A stretch of DNA of 64,000 nucleotides from Bacteroidales bacterium (GTDB taxonomy: Bacteria > Bacteroidota > Bacteroidia > Bacteroidales > Muribaculaceae): the NCBI GenBank assembly GCA_015060975.1, contig SUXI01000001.1, positions 231,739-295,738 on the forward strand, given 5' to 3'. A model generated the notes under the pieces. It made no database searches. It was not told the DNA's origin and saw nothing but the letters and a program-made list of their open reading frames with translations. Below are positions 59,126 through 64,000 of this stretch, one piece after another. A program made the translations under genes and the position numbers. Position 1 is the first letter of the stretch. The number at the start of each line of letters is the position of its first letter.

Positions 59126-59950
59126 ATGTTCGACTTGCTGCAATATTCATTTTTTAGCAATGCGTTGATAGGTGTTTTAATTATCAGCGTGGCGGCGGCA
59201 TTCATCGGCACATATATTATCACCCGTCGTTTGGTGGCAATATCGGGTGGTATAACCCATGCCTGTTTTGGCGGGCTCGGATTGGGCTATTATCTTGGCA
59301 TAAGCCCCATTGTGATGGCTGCGGTCTTTGCTATAGCGGCATCGGCAGGTGTGGAATGGATGTCGCAAAAATGCAGAGTGCGTGAAGATTCGGCGACAGC
59401 CGTTGTATGGGCGCTGGGAATGGCTGTTGGTGTCTTGTTTATTTTTCTCACCCCCGGATATGTCCCCGAGTTAAATGCATTTCTCTTTGGGAATGTTTTG
59501 ACTATTTCATCGACCGACTTGTGGATATTTGCGGGTTATACTATTATACTTGTTTTGTTTTTTGCTTTTTGGGGCGATTCGATAATTTCGTGCGCTTTTG
59601 ACCGTGATTTCGCCCGGGTTTCAAGATTGCCGGTAAAGGTGATTTCATACGTTATGACAGCGATGATTGCCGTGTGTATTGTTTTGACAATTCGCCTTGT
59701 TGGGATAATGCTTTTAATGTCGATGCTCACATTGCCGCAAATGATTGCCGAGATGTTTGCGCCGCGCTTTAAAACCATGGTGTGTTTGTCTATGGTGATT
59801 TCCATCCTGTGTGGGGTTGTGGGGCTGTTTGTTTCAGCATTGATAAATGTGCCTTGTTCGGCTGTTATTGTTATTTTGATGGTCGTGGTGTTTGTTGTGG
59901 GGCGTGTTGTGTTGACACTATGTAAAATGCGAATGCAAAAAAAAAGTTAA
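59126..59950 (+). CDS. Metal ABC transporter permease (ABC-3 family, Zn/Mn/Fe)
   Basis: A 274-residue inner-membrane permease of the ZnuB/MntB type with about eight spans. The ABC-3 signature is present: VAISGGITHACFGGLGLGYYLGIS at spans 2-3 (split here: AISGGITHACFGG) and LVGIMLLMSMLTLPQMIAE near span 6. It should pair with an ATPase and a periplasmic binding protein, neither of which is adjacent; the metal cannot be deduced. No own promoter was recognised in the 134-bp gap after aroA. Confidence 0.88.
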   Translation: MFDLLQYSFFSNALIGVLIISVAAAFIGTYIITRRLVAISGGITHACFGGLGLGYYLGISPIVMAAVFAIAASAGVEWMSQKCRVREDSATAVVWALGMAVGVLFIFLTPGYVPELNAFLFGNVLTISSTDLWIFAGYTIILVLFFAFWGDSIISCAFDRDFARVSRLPVKVISYVMTAMIAVCIVLTIRLVGIMLLMSMLTLPQMIAEMFAPRFKTMVCLSMVISILCGVVGLFVSALINVPCSAVIVILMVVVFVVGRVVLTLCKMRMQKKS

Positions 59951-60000
59951 ATAGATTCAAATAAATATCATAAATATCTATAGTTTCTGTAAAAAAAAAG

Positions 60001-60008
60001 TATATTTG
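60001..60008 (+). promoter_or_regulatory. -7 box of the beta-propeller/amidase pair
   Basis: TATATTTG, followed by an 88-nt leader to the ATG at 60097. Confidence 0.55.
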
Positions 60009-60096
60009 CAGACTATAGTGTGTTTTTTAATACCGAAAAACGAAATAAACTAATTTAAATAACTAACATAATTTATTAATTTAAACCAGTTTCTAC

Positions 60097-61026
60097 ATGA
60101 AAAAACTTCTTTTGACAGTTGCTGCGGTAGTTGCGTTGTCAGCTCAAGCTCAGCAATTTGAAGTTGTTGAATGTCAACAGCTTTCAGTAGGAGCCAATAC
60201 TGAGGTTTTCCATCCGATATTTACTCCCGATGGTAATTCTCTTTTGGTTTCTTCGGCAGGTTATGATGGTCTTGGTATCATCGATCTTAAAACCCAAAAG
60301 TACAAAAAAATTACCGACATGCATGGTGCAGGTTGGCTTCCCGCTATCAGTGAAGATAGTAAGACTGTTATTGTTCGTCAAAAAGATGACGAAATGCAAG
60401 GAACTTCGCTTTATAGCATCAATCTAAGCACCTTGGAAAAAACTCCTGTTTTGCAAAAAGTTGAAGGTTTCAACGATTTCAGTTTTGTGAATGGTAAGGT
60501 GTCTGTTGGCTTGGGTGGTAAAGTTACTACTAAACAAGTAACTCGTCCGGTTTCGGCTATTCAAATGCCTAACGAAATTTTCGTTACTAACGAAGACCTT
60601 AAAATTGTTGTTTATAACAATGGTCGTCGCATTGTGCTTGATCCGCTTAAGAGTGAACACCCTAATTGGGACACTCAATATTGCTGGGCTACACTTTCTC
60701 CCGACAAAACAAAAATTCTTTTCCACTGTGCAAACTATAGCTATATATGTGACCTAAGTGGTAAGAATATTGTTAACCTTGGTGAAATGAACTGTCCTCA
60801 ATGGCGTGGTAACAACCATGTTGTGGGTCACGATGAAGACCACGATGGTTACTATTTGACTAAAGGTGAAATCATCATTGTTGACAACAAAGGTCAAAAC
60901 CGTCAACAACTTTCTTCGTCTTCAAGTGATATCAAAACTTTCCCGGCTGTAAGCCCCGATGGTAGCAAAATTGCTTATCACACCGAAGATGGTAAACTTT
61001 TCCTAATGACTATTAAAGAAAAATAA
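60097..61026 (+). CDS. Secreted TolB-like beta-propeller (PD40) protein
   Basis: A 309-residue exported protein. Signal peptide to about residue 18 (LLLTVAAVVALSAQAQ). The mature part is a six-bladed beta-propeller of PD40/TolB type, with repeats such as HPIFTPDGNSLLVSSAGYDG, GAGWLPAISEDSKTVIV, WATLSPDKTKILFHCANY and FPAVSPDGSKIAYHTEDGK. No catalytic site is visible; it may bind peptidoglycan or protein partners in the periplasm. The next gene, a large amidase, starts 3 bp later, so both are made together. Codon use is very biased (GGT, CGT, AAC, CTT), pointing to high expression. Confidence 0.82.
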   Translation: MKKLLLTVAAVVALSAQAQQFEVVECQQLSVGANTEVFHPIFTPDGNSLLVSSAGYDGLGIIDLKTQKYKKITDMHGAGWLPAISEDSKTVIVRQKDDEMQGTSLYSINLSTLEKTPVLQKVEGFNDFSFVNGKVSVGLGGKVTTKQVTRPVSAIQMPNEIFVTNEDLKIVVYNNGRRIVLDPLKSEHPNWDTQYCWATLSPDKTKILFHCANYSYICDLSGKNIVNLGEMNCPQWRGNNHVVGHDEDHDGYYLTKGEIIIVDNKGQNRQQLSSSSSDIKTFPAVSPDGSKIAYHTEDGKLFLMTIKEK

Positions 61027-61029
61027 GCC

Positions 61030-64000
61030 ATGAAAAAGATATTACTTTCAGCATTATTAATTGCAGGGCTTGCTACTAATGCAAGTGCTGTGACATACGC
61101 TTATGATGTGCCTGCAAACTATACAGGTTCGGCTTCAACTGGTGGCGCGTATGCTCTTTCTACTCCTGCTAACTTTAAGACAGGTAACACTTCTATAAGT
61201 AGTAACTATAATAAGAGTGGTAAATGGTATGTGAATGCCGGTCACGGTGGTTTTGACTCTGATGACCGTCCCACTCCTATGCCTTTGATTGGTGAATATT
61301 TCTACGAATCAGAAGGTAACCTCGACCGTGCTCTTCACATGGAACAATGGTTGATTAAGAATGGCGGTACTGTTAAAATGTCTCGTCGTGTGAATACATC
61401 AGCCTACGACTTGAACCTTACTTCAATCGCTACTTATTCAAGCAACTATCAAGGATACTTCATCTCTATGCACTCTAATGGTGCTAACGCAAGTGCAAAC
61501 TACCACGTAGCACTCTATAAAGGTTCTAACGCAACAAACTCAATCGGCGGTTCTGAACGTATGGCTTATTGGAACTCTTATAACAACTACAAAAACGGTT
61601 GTTTGACCGAGACTACATACGGCACTCCTCGTTCAATGGCCGACTATGACTTGATGGGATGGCACTATGGTGTGCTTCGTACCAACACTCAGCCCGGTTA
61701 CTTGGTTGAAACTTGGTTCCACGACTACCGTCCCGAATCATTGCGTTTCAAATCTTCTCTCTACAACAAGTTCCTCGCTTGGCAAATCGCTGTTGGTAAC
61801 TTGACTGCTCCCGGTGGTTCAGGTTCACTTCCCGCTTGTATCGTGGGTGACGTTCGCGACACTTCTAAAGGTTGCGGTTACACTAACTACACTACTCGCG
61901 GTCGTGACTCTTATTTAGCTTTGAATAATGTGAGTGTGAATTTGAGTGGTAACGGTTTGAATTATACAGTTACTACCGGTGCAAAATGCAATGGTGTATA
62001 TGCGTTCTTCGTGCCTGCAGGTACTTATACTCTCACATTTAAGAAAGATGGTTACAAAACCGTAACTAAAACAGTGACTGCTACAGCTAACAAAGCTACT
62101 CAAAACGACATCAACATGAGTGAAGGTGTTGACACCGGTATCTCTTTGAACCCGACATCAACCGGTTTCGGCGAAACTGCTGTTGGTAACACTTCTGCTA
62201 AGACTATCACTGTAACAGGTACGTCTCTTTCGGCTAACATCTCTATCTCAAATAGCGATAACACCAACTTCTCTATCAGCAAGACTTCTCTCGGTGCTAC
62301 AGGTGGTACATTTGATGTTGTTTTCAAACCATCTAAGGCAGGTTCTCACTCTACCACTATCACATTCACAAGTGGAACAAACAAAGCTTCTATGGTTGTG
62401 ACAGGTACAGCTAAGAATCCGCCATTAACATTCACCGAAGGCTGGAACTTCTCTGAAAAATCAGGTAAGAAAGCTTCTTGGATGTCAGCCGGATTTACTA
62501 ACTATCGTAACATGGCGTTTGGCGACGGTAAACTATACATCGTTGATGCTCCTAATGGCAAAATCAATGTGGTTAAAGCTCAATCTTGTGAGTTTATTAA
62601 GGAACTTAACATGACCGGTGTTGAAGGTGGTGCATTGAAACTTGTTGACGTTGCTTTCGTTGATGGTAAACTCATCGGTACCAACATTGCATTGTCTTCT
62701 AACGAAACAATGAAGACTCTCAAAGTTTATATTTGGGATAATGACGATGCAGCTCCTCGCGTGCTTCTCGAAACTACTGACCTCGGTGGCATGAATCGTA
62801 TTGGTGACGCTATCGAAGTGCAAGGAAACTTGACTTCAGGTAAACTTTGCTACTTAGCTCAACAAACCCGTGATTTCACCGATGCTGAAGGTAATGTTGT
62901 ATCTGGAAAGAACTGTAACTCAATCGTTACTTACGCTATAACTAATGGCGTTGTATCAACAACTCCTGTAGTGGCCGACATCGACGGTTTCGTTATCGGT
63001 CTTTCTCCTCGTGCTATTCCCGATGGTAACAACTTCTGGGTGGCAGGTCAATCTTACTTGCCTTCACAAGTAACTGCTAATGGTCAATTGACCGCTTCAA
63101 TTCCTTTGACTGCATTCAACATCGAAGCTGCATTCCATGGCTGTGGTAACGACTTCGTTCCATTCAAATATAAAGGTGTTCAATATGCGTTTGCAACCGA
63201 CTATCAACCTGTAACTAAAGCCGGTGATGCTGCAACTGCCGATGAAATCAAAACAACTACTCTTCTCGGTGGTCGTGCAATCCTCATCGACGGTAGCCAA
63301 GGTTGGGCTGTTGAAGGTCTCACCAACACAGGTAACTATCCATCTGCAGGTCTTGGTTCAACAATTCGTAACACTACTTACTCATCAAGTATCTGTGTTA
63401 ACGTGAATGGTGATGCAGGTGTTGAAATGTGGGTATTGGTACACAACCAAGGTCTTGCTTACTACAAATGTGGCACTGCTCCTACCTACACTTACGAAAA
63501 AGTTCCTGAAATCACTGTTCCCGATCAAGTGACATTCTCTACAGTGGAAAATATCGCTAAGACTCAAACTATCACTGTAGGTGCTGAACTCCTCACCGGA
63601 GATATCACAGCTTCTCTATCGGGTAATCCTTCTTTCGCTATCAACAAAACTACTCTTGGTAAAGATGGTGGTGATATAACTATCACTTATCGTCCAACAG
63701 CTGCTGGCACTCACACTGCTACTCTCACATTGGCTTCTGCAGGTGCGGCAACCAAGACTGTTGCATTGAAAGGTACTGCCGAAGCTGCAATCGCTCTTGG
63801 TCTCACCAAGGTATGGCAAAACACAACAAGCGTACCGGGTGCCGCAGCAGGTGGTGATTACCGTTTCGCAGCCGTATCTAATGGCAAGCTCCTTGTAAAT
63901 GACAAGGTAAATAGTAAGATTATAGAGGTGACATCAACAGGTTCTTCTGACTACTTCGATGCATCTTCAACTATTACAGCCAACTATAGTCAATCTCTTG
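61030..64000 (+). CDS. Large secreted N-acetylmuramoyl-L-alanine amidase-like protein (runs off right edge)
   Basis: At least 990 residues; the C-terminus is outside the window. Signal peptide to about residue 20 (LLSALLIAGLATNASA). Residues 60-250 are an Amidase_3-type domain: YVNAGHGG (H72), YFYESEGNLDRA (E95), SMHSNGAN (H148) and GYLVETWFHDY, the zinc and catalytic residues of peptidoglycan amidases. Then a PEGA/carboxypeptidase-regulatory-like domain (GTYTLTFKKDGYKTVTK), an ASPM/choice-of-anchor-D-like Ig domain (SLNPTSTGFGETAVGNTS), a propeller-like region and a second such Ig domain (VPDQVTFSTVENIAKTQTIT). A T9SS tail is likely beyond the edge, by analogy with 35334 and 39987. Confidence 0.85.
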   Translation, partial: MKKILLSALLIAGLATNASAVTYAYDVPANYTGSASTGGAYALSTPANFKTGNTSISSNYNKSGKWYVNAGHGGFDSDDRPTPMPLIGEYFYESEGNLDRALHMEQWLIKNGGTVKMSRRVNTSAYDLNLTSIATYSSNYQGYFISMHSNGANASANYHVALYKGSNATNSIGGSERMAYWNSYNNYKNGCLTETTYGTPRSMADYDLMGWHYGVLRTNTQPGYLVETWFHDYRPESLRFKSSLYNKFLAWQIAVGNLTAPGGSGSLPACIVGDVRDTSKGCGYTNYTTRGRDSYLALNNVSVNLSGNGLNYTVTTGAKCNGVYAFFVPAGTYTLTFKKDGYKTVTKTVTATANKATQNDINMSEGVDTGISLNPTSTGFGETAVGNTSAKTITVTGTSLSANISISNSDNTNFSISKTSLGATGGTFDVVFKPSKAGSHSTTITFTSGTNKASMVVTGTAKNPPLTFTEGWNFSEKSGKKASWMSAGFTNYRNMAFGDGKLYIVDAPNGKINVVKAQSCEFIKELNMTGVEGGALKLVDVAFVDGKLIGTNIALSSNETMKTLKVYIWDNDDAAPRVLLETTDLGGMNRIGDAIEVQGNLTSGKLCYLAQQTRDFTDAEGNVVSGKNCNSIVTYAITNGVVSTTPVVADIDGFVIGLSPRAIPDGNNFWVAGQSYLPSQVTANGQLTASIPLTAFNIEAAFHGCGNDFVPFKYKGVQYAFATDYQPVTKAGDAATADEIKTTTLLGGRAILIDGSQGWAVEGLTNTGNYPSAGLGSTIRNTTYSSSICVNVNGDAGVEMWVLVHNQGLAYYKCGTAPTYTYEKVPEITVPDQVTFSTVENIAKTQTITVGAELLTGDITASLSGNPSFAINKTTLGKDGGDITITYRPTAAGTHTATLTLASAGAATKTVALKGTAEAAIALGLTKVWQNTTSVPGAAAGGDYRFAAVSNGKLLVNDKVNSKIIEVTSTGSSDYFDASSTITANYSQSL

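Noticed and set aside
1..64000. CRISPR array
   Set aside because: No run of regularly spaced direct repeats and no cas genes were seen.

Overview
The window looks like chromosomal DNA from a member of the order Bacteroidales, perhaps a Muribaculaceae-like gut bacterium (the family is inference). Support: many genes are preceded by the Bacteroidetes -7 promoter box TAnnTTTG rather than a Shine-Dalgarno sequence; there are type IX secretion (T9SS) regulators (PorX, PorW) and large proteins with T9SS C-terminal sorting tails; the arginine pathway uses the succinylornithine-type carbamoyltransferase; a Bacteroidetes-type GlmU, a DUF3822-rsmD pair and an Rsh-type (p)ppGpp enzyme are present. Most of the window is ordinary housekeeping sequence arranged in tight operons.

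Layout. 1-0.83 kb: start of mutS (minus, continues left). 1.1-2.6 kb: compact DUF3791 / DUF3990 (ADP-ribosyltransferase fold) / DUF3791 / macro-domain cassette, a likely ADP-ribosylation toxin-antitoxin set. 2.8-3.9 kb: secreted SGNH esterase. 3.9-7.7 kb: glgB-trmD-argF'. 7.9 kb: tRNA-Leu. 8.3-11.3 kb: U32 protein, slyD, a membrane protein, and rpsT between two identical tRNA-Glu genes. 11.5-13.2 kb: recO and an outer-membrane phospholipase A. 13.2-15.7 kb: dtd-mazG-deoC-GYF/CD225-DUF2752 operon. 15.8-17.5 kb: rlmN-mnmD.

17.8-26.3 kb is accessory and is the most unusual part: eight tightly packed minus-strand genes (membrane protein, barrel-only GH13 enzyme, ECF sigma factor, acidic anti-sigma-like protein, membrane coiled-coil protein, second membrane protein, unknown protein, HExxH metallopeptidase). 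They are preceded by a 195-bp segment bounded by 17-bp perfect inverted repeats (20 of 21 when extended) and by a tyrosine recombinase. The segment carries a consensus -7 box pointing away from the operon. I read this as an invertible promoter caught in the OFF orientation, controlling a sigma-factor/protease/membrane module I cannot match to a described system.

26.6-35.2 kb: mgtE-rsmA, tRNA-Gly, tRNA-Tyr, ribH, a TPR protein, a CBS-less arabinose-5-phosphate isomerase, rsmD, DUF3822 and an Ig-like lipoprotein. 35.3-44.6 kb: a T9SS-tailed GDPD protein, tRNA-Pro, a GYF/DUF805 protein and a 1525-residue T9SS-tailed FN3 protein, with several families of small hairpin repeats between them. 44.9-56.3 kb: Bacteroidetes-type glmU, then a minus-strand run rsh - HD-family phosphodiesterase - porW - porX - tsaE - birA, linking nucleotide signalling with T9SS control. 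56.5-60 kb: C-S lyase, aroA, metal ABC permease. 60.1 kb to the end: a secreted beta-propeller protein and a very large secreted amidase running off the right edge, both with strongly biased codon use that suggests high expression.
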